A DNA stretch of 64,000 nucleotides from Eubacteriales bacterium (GTDB lineage: Bacteria > Bacillota > Clostridia > Lachnospirales > Lachnospiraceae), in assembly GCA_030536575.1 (NCBI GenBank), contig JAUNPS010000002.1:163923-227922 (forward strand), written 5' to 3'. The position numbers were made by a program, and so were the translations under genes. The notes below the pieces were generated by a model. That model did no database searches. It had not been told where the DNA came from and saw only the letters and a list, made by a program, of their open reading frames with translations. Shown piece by piece: positions 7,978-15,750 of the stretch (within the stretch, counting starts at the first letter, position 1; each line of letters opens with the position of its first letter).

Positions 7978-7983
7978 ATTATA
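7978..7983 (-). promoter_or_regulatory. -10 box of the Rrf2 gene
   Basis: The minus strand reads TATAAT here; no good -35 hexamer is visible. Transcription would start near 7970, inside or next to the right 8-base duplication, so the whole repeat element at 7823-7964 would be copied into the mRNA leader. Confidence 0.5.
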
Positions 7984-8019
7984 CCGGACATTTTTGAAAA
8001 AATCACCTATTATTTCTTC

Positions 8020-8048
8020 TTGACAATCGCTTTTTCATATCTTATACT
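8020..8048 (+). promoter_or_regulatory. Orphan consensus-like promoter
   Basis: TTGACA (8020-8025), 17 bases, TATACT (8043-8048) on the plus strand. No convincing plus-strand gene follows; only antisense of a decayed minus-strand ORF. It may have served a lost gene or drive an antisense transcript. Confidence 0.5.
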
Positions 8049-8492
8049 AAGAACTAAGAAATGGGTTTCTTTCCACGTAGAACTTATGGTTCGAATGGGT
8101 TGCTCGTTTCTTTTTTATGTCAAGAACGTCATATCGATACCATCCATTTGCCGCGTTCCTCAAATGTTTTTCCCTGAATTTTCCCGAAAATGCTTCCCGG
8201 CTGCTATTTCCAGCATTTCCGGCAAGCCCTGCGATGCATTGGCCTTGGCTTTCGCATTCGCCCCTCTTAACGAATAGGTATACCTGGAACCTGTATATTC
8301 ATCTGGCAGGTCTTTCCCAATATATACAATATCTTTTGTAGCTGCAATTTAGAAAAACTCTCCCACATAAGATTCCGGATAAGCTTTTACATCATCCCAA
8401 TTGATCGCCTTTTTTCCTTTAAAAATAATATCCTGAATCAAAACAACTTTATTCCCATTCAAATCTGTTATAACGCTTATATTTCTGTCCAA
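8047..8492 (-). pseudogene. Decayed ORF, possibly a phage/toxin-type nuclease domain
   Basis: A TTG at 8490-8492 two bases past the GNAT stop has GGAGGAG before it and opens DRNISVITDLNGNKVVLIQD. The frame continues to EFF, hits TAA, and goes on as IAATKDIVYIGKDLPDEYTG, then ANAKAKANASQGLPEMLEIA and stops again at 8160. In another frame NAANGWYRYD follows, joined straight to VLDIKKK. I read this as one gene with a nonsense codon, a frameshift and an internal deletion at the repeated Tyr-Asp. The GWYRYD and YDVLDIKK elements recall C-terminal domains of Clostridial MuF/large polyvalent phage proteins; that assignment is from memory and weak. Confidence 0.45.
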
Positions 8493-8493
8493 C

Positions 8494-9015
8494 TTACTCC
8501 TCCGCAAACAATACAATCTGCTTCTTTTCTTCTCCCTGTCTCAAATCCAACCGCGTCAAAAAATCCTCGTCCTGTTCCTTTACTGTCTGAAATCCCAGTT
8601 TTCTATACATCTGATATGCATAATTCTCCTTATTCACACTGAGAGAAACGCTCTCGTATCCATCCTTTTTCAGAAGTACAAGCATCTCTTCCATCAGCTT
8701 TCTGCCAATGCCCTGCCGCCGAAACTCCTTCTTTACGGAAATAGCAACCTCCGGCGTCCGGCTGTCAAGATTGCCGTATCCTTTCACATTGCCCGCTAAA
8801 ATCCTTGTCCATACGGCCCCGAAAAAACATCCCCCATCTTCCGCCACAAGGCACCGATCATCCGGCTGGCCAAAATGTTCCACATAAACCGCAAGCTCCG
8901 GCCGCCGGATAATCTCCCTTGGCGGCGGCGTACTCCCTTTCGGAAGATAAATAGCATCATACAGAAAATCTTCCAGCAACGGATATTCCCCTGGTCTCAT
9001 ACAACGTATTTTCAT
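8494..9015 (-). CDS. GNAT-family N-acetyltransferase
   Basis: A 173-residue protein. The acetyl-CoA site is visible as EVAISVKKEFRRQGIGRKLM (about residues 88-108; the R-R-Q-G-I-G loop), followed by a helix and SVNKENYAYQMYRKLGF, the usual beta-6/helix-4 end of GNAT folds. It should transfer an acetyl group from acetyl-CoA to an amine; the substrate cannot be told. The ribosome site is weak (GCAGAAGAG). The last codons (FAEE-stop) contain the GGAGGAG that would serve the decayed ORF downstream, so the two were once translationally coupled. A terminator-like hairpin lies upstream at 9043-9068. Confidence 0.85.
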   Translation of the reverse strand: MKIRCMRPGEYPLLEDFLYDAIYLPKGSTPPPREIIRRPELAVYVEHFGQPDDRCLVAEDGGCFFGAVWTRILAGNVKGYGNLDSRTPEVAISVKKEFRRQGIGRKLMEEMLVLLKKDGYESVSLSVNKENYAYQMYRKLGFQTVKEQDEDFLTRLDLRQGEEKKQIVLFAEE

Positions 9016-9042
9016 CTCTTCTGCTTTCCCCTTCGGCTCAAA

Positions 9043-9068
9043 AGCCCACCCGGTTGTCCGGGTGAGCT
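9043..9068. terminator. Strong hairpin between the GNAT gene and the LacI-like pseudogene
   Basis: AGCCCACCCGG, loop TTGT, CCGGGTGAGCT: 11 base pairs with one mismatch. On the plus strand it is followed by GTTTTTG and on the minus strand by TTTTGAG, so it may work both ways. On the minus strand it would end transcription of the LacI-like locus. It recurs at 6055-6080. Confidence 0.65.
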
Positions 9069-9082
9069 GTTTTTGTGACCGT

Positions 9083-9778
9083 TTATAGAAAATATTCGTA
9101 ATTGCTCTTCATAATCAGAATCGGCGTCAGCATGACCTCCTCCTGCGAAATTCCATGGATCAGATATTCATAAATCATCTTCACCGCGCGGGCTCCCTGC
9201 TCTTTTTTCAGCACGTAGCTCATGAATTCCGCCGCCAGCGCACCACAGCGCTCGTGATCGCCTTTGATACAGCAGACAAGAGGGCTTTCACCGACAAAAT
9301 AGCTGGACAGCAGTACCACCGGAATCCCCCCGTTTTGTGAATCGGCTGAGCCAGATGCTGGCTTTTTCGCCGTCGTCGGCGGTGATCATCCCGTCGATTT
9401 CTTCAATCTGTTCGTCGTAGATGCGCTCTAATTCTTTCCACATCTCCGACAGCGGATATTCAGACTCCAGGTAAGTAAACGAAAGGCGGTACTGCGCCAT
9501 GTCTTCGGCTGCCCGGCGGATCTCGCGCCAGAGGCCGCGGAAATAGAAGCGTTCTTCGTTTACGGCTTTGGGCCGGACGACGAGGACTCTGCGTTCGCGG
9601 CGTTTCAGGACGGAAGCGGCTTCGTCGATCTGATAGTGGCAGCGCTCTACTTCTTCCAGAATACGCTTACGGGTCTCTTCACCGACGCCGCTTTTCCGTA
9701 GATTGCGCGGTGAACGGTTCACAGGGAGACGCCGGTGTTTTTTGCAATTTCCTTCAGTGTTATTTTCTTCTGTGACAA
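9083..9778 (-). pseudogene. LacI-family regulator, inactivated by three lesions
   Basis: The gene starts at a TTG (9776-9778) behind GGAGG and encodes KKITLKEIAKNTGVSL, the LacI helix-turn-helix, then a TGA at 9719-9721, then TVHRAIYGK. A one-base loss in the A run at 9692-9695 shifts the frame to SGVGEETRKRILEEVERCHY. The sugar-binding domain follows (VLVVRPKAVNEERFYFRG and on). A one-base gain in the C run at 9326-9331 (G run on the coding strand) shifts it again before IPVVLLSSYFVGESPLV, and it ends in NYEYFL. A ribose/sugar-type LacI regulator is likely the ancestor. Its former targets are unknown; the CAP gene upstream reads the same way. Confidence 0.85.
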
Positions 9779-9847
9779 AAAGGCTACCTCCAGGCTCAAT
9801 CATGCTATAGATACTTTATACCAGAATTTTCCTCTTTGTCAAATAGT

Positions 9848-10870
9848 TTAGTAGGTAAAAAGCTGTACCCAGTAATTAACGCCGCGTTCGTCCTGGTAAT
9901 AGCCGACTCCGATGTTTTTAAAACTGGCGTTTAGGATGTTGGCGCGGTGGCCGTCGCTGTTCATCCAGCCTTCCATGACCTGGGCAGGGGTCTTCTGACC
10001 ATACGCAATGTTTTCGCCGCTACCCATATAGGAAACGCCCTGTTCTTTCAGGACGGTGCTGAAGCTGGTGCCGTTTGGCCGCGTGTGGGAAAAGGTTTGT
10101 TTGATTTCCTGGGCGCGGACGTTGGCGGCTGCGGTGAGCGCGGGCTGGATGGTGAGGGCGGAAAGCCCGGCCTTGGCGCGTTCTTCGTTTACGAGGTTTA
10201 CGACTTGCTCGGCGTAGGTGAGGGCCGGAGCGGGGGATTCCGTGGACGGGGTGTCCGTTTCCGCCGCGTCAGTTTCCGGCTCGGTCGGCGCAGGGGCCTC
10301 GGTGTCCGGCGTCTCGCTTTCCGCCGCGTCGGTTTCCGGCTCGGTCGGCGCGGGGGCCTCGCTGCCCGGTGCTTCCGTTTCCGCCGTGTCTGGCGCGTCG
10401 GTTTCCGGTGACTCCGTGTCTGGCGTGCCCGGCGTCTCAGGCGTCTCGTTCTCCGCCGCGTCGGTTTCCGGCTCAGTCGGCGCAGGGGTCTCACTACCCG
10501 GCGTCTCGTTCTCCGCAGTGTCGGTTTCCGGCTCGGTCGGCGCGGGGGCCTCGCTGCCCGGTGTCTCGCTTTCCGCCGTGTCGGTTTCCGACGTCTCAGG
10601 TACGTCCGTCTCCGCCACGCCCGGCGCTTCCGTTTCCGCCTCCGTCTCAAACAGCTCCGGACAATATCCCTTCAGTTCCTCCAGCGAAATCCCCAGCCCT
10701 TCTAAAACCTGCTCCAGGCACTCCGCCCCCAGCGTCCCTTCCTCCAACACTTTATATTCCCCATTCATCACCTGCACAACCTTCACTTCCGCCGCACAAG
10801 CCTTCATCTGCACGCCGCCCAAAACCGCCGCCGCACACAATCCCATCGAACAAAAAATCTCTCTCTTCAT
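9848..10870 (-). CDS. Secreted CAP-domain (SCP/PR1-like) protein with Glu-Thr-Pro repeats
   Basis: A 340-residue exported protein; GGAGG precedes the ATG. Residues 1-27 form a signal peptide ending ACA-A. Residues about 75-215 are a low-complexity linker with a 20-residue period, several copies of APAPTEPETD(T/A)AE, rich in Glu, Thr, Pro and Ala. The C-terminal 125 residues are a CAP domain: VNLVNEERAKAGLSALTIQP, then the conserved FSHTRPNGTSF with His, GENIAYG, W-M-N-S-D-G-H-R-A-N-I-L and IGVGYYQDERGVNYWVQLFT. Such SCP-like proteins are common in spore formers and gut Clostridia (YkwD type), where the role is unclear. It stands alone between rarA and a LacI-like pseudogene. The repeat DNA is prone to length change. 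Confidence 0.9.
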   Translation of the reverse strand: MKREIFCSMGLCAAAVLGGVQMKACAAEVKVVQVMNGEYKVLEEGTLGAECLEQVLEGLGISLEELKGYCPELFETEAETEAPGVAETDVPETSETDTAESETPGSEAPAPTEPETDTAENETPGSETPAPTEPETDAAENETPETPGTPDTESPETDAPDTAETEAPGSEAPAPTEPETDAAESETPDTEAPAPTEPETDAAETDTPSTESPAPALTYAEQVVNLVNEERAKAGLSALTIQPALTAAANVRAQEIKQTFSHTRPNGTSFSTVLKEQGVSYMGSGENIAYGQKTPAQVMEGWMNSDGHRANILNASFKNIGVGYYQDERGVNYWVQLFTY

Positions 10871-10896
10871 GGTTGCCTCCTTAAATGTTTCATATT

Positions 10897-10925
10897 TGTT
10901 ACGTAATTAATAATAACACGTAACA
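10897..10925. promoter_or_regulatory. Palindrome upstream of the CAP gene
   Basis: TGTTACGT (10897-10904) and ACGTAACA (10918-10925) are perfect inverse copies 13 bases apart, in an AT-rich region 27 bases before the CAP start codon. A regulator site is likely; the regulator is unknown. Confidence 0.5.
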
Positions 10926-10972
10926 TTTAAGCTGCCTACCTGTAAATATTTCCAACGGGTTCCGCTCTGCTC

Positions 10973-12289
10973 CTACTCCCGCTCCCTCTTCCACTCCTTA
11001 ATCCGCTCCAGCCTCTCCTTATACTTCGCCTCCATCCCTTCCTCCGTCGGTTCGTAATACACCCTCCCCTTCAAAGAATCCGGCAAGCACTGAAGATTCG
11101 TCAGCTTCTCCTCCGTATCATGCGCGTACTGATATCCCTTCCCATAATCCAGCTCCTTCATCAGCCCCGTAACCGCATTCCGGATCGCCAGCGGAACCGG
11201 CTCCGCAAGCTGCTGCTCCGCATCCTCCTTCGCCTGCCCATACGCCCGGTACAACGCATTCGACTTCGGCGCAAGAGACAAATAAACCACCGCCTCCGTC
11301 AAATTCACCGTGCACTCCGGCATCCCGATAAAATGACACGCCTGATAAGCCGCCACCGCAATCTCCAACGCCCGCGGATCCGCCAGCCCCACATCCTCAC
11401 TGGCAAACCGAATCACCCGCCGCGCCACATACAGCGGATCCTCCCCCGCCTCCAGCATCCGCGCCAGCCAGTAAACCGCCGCATCCGGATCCGAATTGCG
11501 CATGGACTTATGCAGCGCAGAAATCAGATTATAATGCTCCTCTCCCTTCTTATCATAGAGAAGCGATTTTTTCGAAATGCACTGTTCCAGCGTTTCGCGC
11601 GTAATGCGGACAGCGCTGCCCTCGATTTCGCCATTTAAAACCACCATTTCCAGGGTAGAAAGGGCGGTGCGCGCGTCCCCATTGGCAAAATTGGCAATCA
11701 TCTCCAGCATTTCCGGCTCAATCAAAACATTGGTATTCCCGAATCCACGCGGGTCTTTCAGCGCACGTGCAAGCAAAGCTGTCAACTCCTCCGTCTTCAG
11801 CGCCTGCAAAACAAAAACCTTACACCTGGACAGCAAAGCCCCATTGATCTCAAAAGACGGATTTTCCGTCGTCGCGCCGATCAAAAGAATGCTTCCCTTT
11901 TCTACAAACGGCAAAAATGCGTCCTGCTGCGCCTTGTTAAACCGATGAATTTCATCCACGAAAACAATGGTCTTTTCCCCGTATCTGCGGTTGTCCTCAG
12001 CCTGCTGCATCACCGTGCGGATCTCCTTGATTCCGCTGGTGACTGCCGAAAAATCGATAAAAGACGCCTTCGTGCGCCCTGCAATAATCCTTGCCAGCGT
12101 CGTCTTCCCAACGCCAGGCGGCCCCCAGAAAATCATCGAAGAGATCTGGTCGCTTTCGATCAGCCTGCGCAGGACCTTGCCTTTGCCAAGCAAATGGCTC
12201 TGGCCCACGAATTCCTCCAGGGTCGCCGGACGCAGGCGGGCGGCCAGCGGCTGCATGACTTCCCGGTCAAAAAGTGTCAGTTGTTCCAT
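10973..12289 (-). CDS. rarA: Replication-associated recombination protein A (RarA/MgsA AAA+ ATPase)
   Basis: A 438-residue AAA+ ATPase related to clamp loaders and RuvB, acting at stalled replication forks. The start is MEQLTLFD behind GAGGGAG, which keeps it clear of the preceding gene. Landmarks: RPATLEEFVGQSHLLGKGK near the N-terminus, Walker A FWGPPGVGKTTLA (about residues 52-64), Walker B TIVFVDEIHRFNKAQQDAFL (about 107-126), sensor 1 LIGATTENPSFEINGALLSR, and the C-terminal tetramerisation part with NLTEAVVYLSLAPKSNALYRAY-type sequence and YAHDTEEKLTNLQCLPDSL near the end. Length is normal for the family. It starts 8 bases after the stop of the hydrolase-MsrC fusion, so the two are probably one operon. 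Confidence 0.95.
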   Translation of the reverse strand: MEQLTLFDREVMQPLAARLRPATLEEFVGQSHLLGKGKVLRRLIESDQISSMIFWGPPGVGKTTLARIIAGRTKASFIDFSAVTSGIKEIRTVMQQAEDNRRYGEKTIVFVDEIHRFNKAQQDAFLPFVEKGSILLIGATTENPSFEINGALLSRCKVFVLQALKTEELTALLARALKDPRGFGNTNVLIEPEMLEMIANFANGDARTALSTLEMVVLNGEIEGSAVRITRETLEQCISKKSLLYDKKGEEHYNLISALHKSMRNSDPDAAVYWLARMLEAGEDPLYVARRVIRFASEDVGLADPRALEIAVAAYQACHFIGMPECTVNLTEAVVYLSLAPKSNALYRAYGQAKEDAEQQLAEPVPLAIRNAVTGLMKELDYGKGYQYAHDTEEKLTNLQCLPDSLKGRVYYEPTEEGMEAKYKERLERIKEWKRERE

Positions 12290-12296
12290 TGCTCCC

Positions 12297-13562
12297 TCAC
12301 CGCTCCCAGTTTTTCTCAATCAATTCGACAATGTTCGTCAGGCCCTCCCGGTCTTCTTCCGTAAATCGCCCTACGCATGGGCTGTCAATGTCCAAAACGC
12401 CCACAACCTCTCCCTCCGCGTGAATCGGAATCACAATCTCAGACCTGGACGCCGCGTCGCACGCAATATGCCCCGGAAATTCATGGACATCCCTGACAAC
12501 CTGTGCCTCATCTTTCTCCACAGCCGTTCCGCACACGCCCCTTCCCGGCCGGATCACAATACATGCCGTTTTCCCCTGGAACGGGCCAAGCACAAGCTGC
12601 CCTTCCTCCATCAGGTAAAATCCCGCCCAGTTAATATCCTCCAGCTCCTCATACAGCAGCGCCGCAATATTCGCCAGATTCGCCGTCCGGTAAGGAACGC
12701 CCTCAATCAGAGACGCCGCCTTCTCCTCCAATGTCTCGTAGTACGTCTTCTGCGGGAACTGTTCGCCCAGAGAAGCCCGGAAAGCTGCTATTTTCTCCTC
12801 CAGAGTCTTATCCTCCAGTCCAGTCTCAAGTTCCGTCAGTGCAGCCTCAAATTTCGCCGGATCCATCTGCTTACAGGCTTCCTTCCACGGAATCTGGTCG
12901 AATACGCTCTGTACATACTTACGCTGCTTTGGAGCCATATCTTCCAAAATCCAGCGGGTTTTCTGCCATTTCGCCTCCCACTCCACTTCTTGAAGATACG
13001 CTTCCGTCTTCTCCATAATTTCCCATATATTCCTTACATCCCGCAGCGTCTCCCCAGTCTCCAGCGAATGATTCGCCCCTTCCGTCACGTACAGCGTCAG
13101 CCCCTTCTCCTCACAGGCCCTTTGCACCACCTCCGTCTTCACCCAAGGATCTTTCGTCCCATGAAACACAATTCCCCTGCATTCCCCAAATCCAAACGTC
13201 TCCGCAAGCGGCGTATAAAACACATTCTCCGTCTCTAACCCATGCGCCTTCGCATAGGCCCCCGCCACAATCGTCCCAATACTCTTCGAAAGAAACAATA
13301 TCCTCTCATATCGCTCAAACTCCACGCCCGCTAAAAGCTCCTCCGCCTGCGCAAGCGCCCGCTCGAAAGACTCCCTCTTCTTCTCCTCCGAATTCCGCAC
13401 ATCCTTCGGGAAATTCCCATAAGGTACATCCACAATCTCATATCCGGCCGCCGCGGCCAGCTTCTTCGCGTAATACAAAAGCGGTTTCTCCGTATGATAG
13501 CCAATCCCCGGAAAAACGACAGCCAGTTTCCTTCCCGTCATTGCCTGCTGTTTCGAACTCAT
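12297..13562 (-). CDS. Alpha/beta-hydrolase-like domain fused to free methionine-(R)-sulfoxide reductase
   Basis: A 421-residue cytoplasmic fusion; GGAGG precedes the ATG. Residues about 10-190 look like a small alpha/beta hydrolase: LAVVFPGIGYHTEKPLLYYA at the start, a nucleophile-elbow-like FLSKSIGTIVAG and a late GANHSLETG that could supply the His. A helical linker (about 195-270) follows. Residues about 270-421 are a GAF domain of the fRMsr/MsrC family, with Cys334, Cys344 and Cys368. Their 10- and 24-residue spacing equals that of Cys84, Cys94 and Cys118 in the E. coli enzyme, which reduces free methionine-R-sulfoxide using thioredoxin. Stand-alone MsrC is about 160 residues, so the N-terminal 250 are extra. 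It is followed by rarA. Confidence 0.85.
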   Translation of the reverse strand: MSSKQQAMTGRKLAVVFPGIGYHTEKPLLYYAKKLAAAAGYEIVDVPYGNFPKDVRNSEEKKRESFERALAQAEELLAGVEFERYERILFLSKSIGTIVAGAYAKAHGLETENVFYTPLAETFGFGECRGIVFHGTKDPWVKTEVVQRACEEKGLTLYVTEGANHSLETGETLRDVRNIWEIMEKTEAYLQEVEWEAKWQKTRWILEDMAPKQRKYVQSVFDQIPWKEACKQMDPAKFEAALTELETGLEDKTLEEKIAAFRASLGEQFPQKTYYETLEEKAASLIEGVPYRTANLANIAALLYEELEDINWAGFYLMEEGQLVLGPFQGKTACIVIRPGRGVCGTAVEKDEAQVVRDVHEFPGHIACDAASRSEIVIPIHAEGEVVGVLDIDSPCVGRFTEEDREGLTNIVELIEKNWER

Positions 13563-13628
13563 TTCCTGCCTCCTGCGTTTTTTCTTATCATAACACCAGA
13601 AGCCCCGCAGCGCAAATCCTGTTCGTCC

Positions 13629-15500
13629 TCACTCGAATTTCCGGTCATACAGAAGCGCCGCGATCAGCACCACAAAACACGACCCTGCATTATGCACCAC
13701 CGCCCCCGTCGTCGGCGTCAGCACCCCCAGCACCGACAGCACAATGGCCACGAAATTGATACACATTGACAGCGTAATACTAAACCGAATTGTCCGCACC
13801 GTCGCATTCGACAGCCGTTTCAGGTACGGAATCTTCGACAGGTCGTCGCTCATCAGCGCCACATCCGCCGCCTCCACCGCCAGATCGCTCCCCATGTTTC
13901 CCATTGCCACACTCACATCCGCTGTTTTCAGCGCCGGCGCATCATTCACCCCGTCGCCAATCATGCAGACCGTATGCTTTTCCCCCTGCAATGCTTCAAT
14001 CTCCCGCACCTTTTCCTCCGGTAACAGCTCCGACCGGACTTCCGTGATTCCAACCTGCTTCGCAAAATAATCCGCCGTCTTCTGATGATCCCCTGTCAGC
14101 AGCACCGTACGTGTATGCATATCTGCCAGCCTGGAAACCATCCCCTTCGCCTCCGGCCGCAGTACATCCGAAAGTCCGAGGACGCCAAGGCACCGCTCTC
14201 CGTCCGCCACCAGCACCGACGCCTTCCCCTGCATCCGCAGCCGCTCCAATGCTTCCCGCGCCTTCTCTCCCGGCAAAACGCCGTTTTCCGCCAGGAACCG
14301 CTCATTTCCGCAAAGCAGCCGACGCCCCGAAACCTCCGCAAAAATCCCCCTTCCGCTGGTCATCCGGAAATCTTCCGATTCCACAAGGGAAAGGCCCTTC
14401 TCCTTCGCGCAGGCCGTGATTGCTTTCCCCAGCGGATGTTCGCTTTTCGCCTCGGCAGAACCGGCCAGCGCCAGCAGTTCCATTTCCGTCACATCCGGCT
14501 CAAAGGAAAGCACCTCGCTGACCTCCAGCCTCCCATAGGTCAGCGTTCCTGTTTTATCAAACGCGATGGTATCCACTTTTCCCATTTTTTCCAGCGCTTC
14601 GCCGGACTTGATGATGACGCCGTGCTTCGTGGCCTGGCCAATGGCTGCCATGATCGCTGTGGGCGTTGCCAGCACCAGCGCGCACGGGCAGAACACCACC
14701 AACACCGTAACTGCCGTAACCAGATTGCCCGTAACCAGATAGGAAACGATTGCAATCAGCAGCGCCACCGGAACCAGCCAGCTCGCCCATTGATCCGCAA
14801 TCCGCTGCATCGGCGCCTGCTTGTTCTCCGCTTCCTCCACCATCCGGATCAATTTCTGCAAAGAACTGTCCTCGCCCACTTTTGACGCAGCAATGTCAAT
14901 GGCCCCAAACCGGTTCAGCGTTCCACAGAAAACCTCTTCCCCAACGCCTTTATCCACCGGTAACGATTCCCCGGTCATAATCGATTGGTCTACCGACGTC
15001 TCGCCCCGAATAATTTTTCCGTCCACCGGAATCGTCTCCCCCGGCAGGACGCGCAGAATGTCTCCCTGCCGGATTTTCTCCGCCGGAATCATTTCTTCTT
15101 TCCCGTCTTTCAGTCTCCGGCCTTTCGTTGGCGCGAGGCTGATCAAATTTTTCAGCCCTTTTTTCGCCCGGTTCGTGGTCGCCTCTTCTAAAAGCGCGCC
15201 GATGGCCATAATGAAGACAACTTCCCCCGCCGCGAAATAGTCCCCTGTCCCAATCGCCGCAAACATTGCAATACAGATCAGAAGCGCGGAAGAAATCTTC
15301 CGAATGCCGGGATTGTGAATCACGCGCCAAACTGCCAGATACAGCAGCGGAATGCCGCTGATAATAATCGTCACCCACGCCGGATCAAAGGGCAGAAACT
15401 GCTTCCCCGTCAAATGCGGAACCACATCCAGCAGCAAAAACACCCCCGCTACGATCGTCATCGGAAGCCCGCCCAAAAAATCACTAACCTTTTTCATCAT
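13629..15500 (-). CDS. Heavy-metal-translocating P1B-type ATPase
   Basis: A 623-residue membrane pump. Start chosen at the ATG-ATG (15495-15500) with GGGAGGA 6-12 bases before; the open frame continues further but without a ribosome site. Six to eight membrane segments are evident. Key motifs: TGES (actuator, about 176-179), FCPCALVLATPTA with CPC 271-273 in the metal path, DKTGT 315-319 with the phosphorylated Asp315, SEHPLGKA with HP 355-356, and GDGVND 515-520. There is no N-terminal Cys-rich metal-binding domain. The CPC motif and lack of a Cu-type tail suggest Zn/Cd/Pb/Co or Mn export rather than copper, but the metal is not decided by sequence alone. A TetR regulator gene is divergent. 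Confidence 0.93.
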   Translation of the reverse strand: MMKKVSDFLGGLPMTIVAGVFLLLDVVPHLTGKQFLPFDPAWVTIIISGIPLLYLAVWRVIHNPGIRKISSALLICIAMFAAIGTGDYFAAGEVVFIMAIGALLEEATTNRAKKGLKNLISLAPTKGRRLKDGKEEMIPAEKIRQGDILRVLPGETIPVDGKIIRGETSVDQSIMTGESLPVDKGVGEEVFCGTLNRFGAIDIAASKVGEDSSLQKLIRMVEEAENKQAPMQRIADQWASWLVPVALLIAIVSYLVTGNLVTAVTVLVVFCPCALVLATPTAIMAAIGQATKHGVIIKSGEALEKMGKVDTIAFDKTGTLTYGRLEVSEVLSFEPDVTEMELLALAGSAEAKSEHPLGKAITACAKEKGLSLVESEDFRMTSGRGIFAEVSGRRLLCGNERFLAENGVLPGEKAREALERLRMQGKASVLVADGERCLGVLGLSDVLRPEAKGMVSRLADMHTRTVLLTGDHQKTADYFAKQVGITEVRSELLPEEKVREIEALQGEKHTVCMIGDGVNDAPALKTADVSVAMGNMGSDLAVEAADVALMSDDLSKIPYLKRLSNATVRTIRFSITLSMCINFVAIVLSVLGVLTPTTGAVVHNAGSCFVVLIAALLYDRKFE

Positions 15501-15504
15501 GAAC

Positions 15505-15590
15505 ATTCCTCCCATCCGCACGGCGTTCCGGCGGCGGACTCTGAACTGCGCAAGCGTATATTCCTCCCGCTCGCACGGCGTTCCGCCAGC
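15505..15590. repeat. Direct repeat around the ATPase ribosome site
   Basis: Bases 15505-15535 and 15560-15590 are 31-base imperfect copies (ATTCCTCCC...GCACGGCGTTCCG). Each contains a GGGAGGAAT on the minus strand, so the ribosome site is duplicated 55 bases upstream. Confidence 0.55.
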
Positions 15591-15657
15591 TTTCCGCTTG
15601 ACGCGCATCCGCACTTGCCGTACAATAAATTTGATACCAAACACTTTGTTTACTTTT

Positions 15658-15686
15658 ATTGTAGACAGAAAAAACAGGGCTGACAA
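15658..15686 (-). promoter_or_regulatory. Promoter of the P-type ATPase gene
   Basis: Minus strand TTGTCA (15681-15686), 17 bases, TACAAT (15658-15663). It lies in the divergent region shared with the TetR gene at 15751, which is the probable regulator. A plus-strand TTGATA at 15631 could serve the regulator but its -10 is poor. Confidence 0.55.
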
Positions 15687-15750
15687 TGGATAATCTCCAT
15701 CCCCTGTTTCATACGGAACATTTTCGAAAAATTGTACGGGAGGAACCGGC

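Noticed and set aside
10198-10910. Arg/Pro-rich and Ser/Val-rich frames over the CAP repeat region
   Set aside because: They are other-frame readings of the 60-base repeat of the CAP gene.
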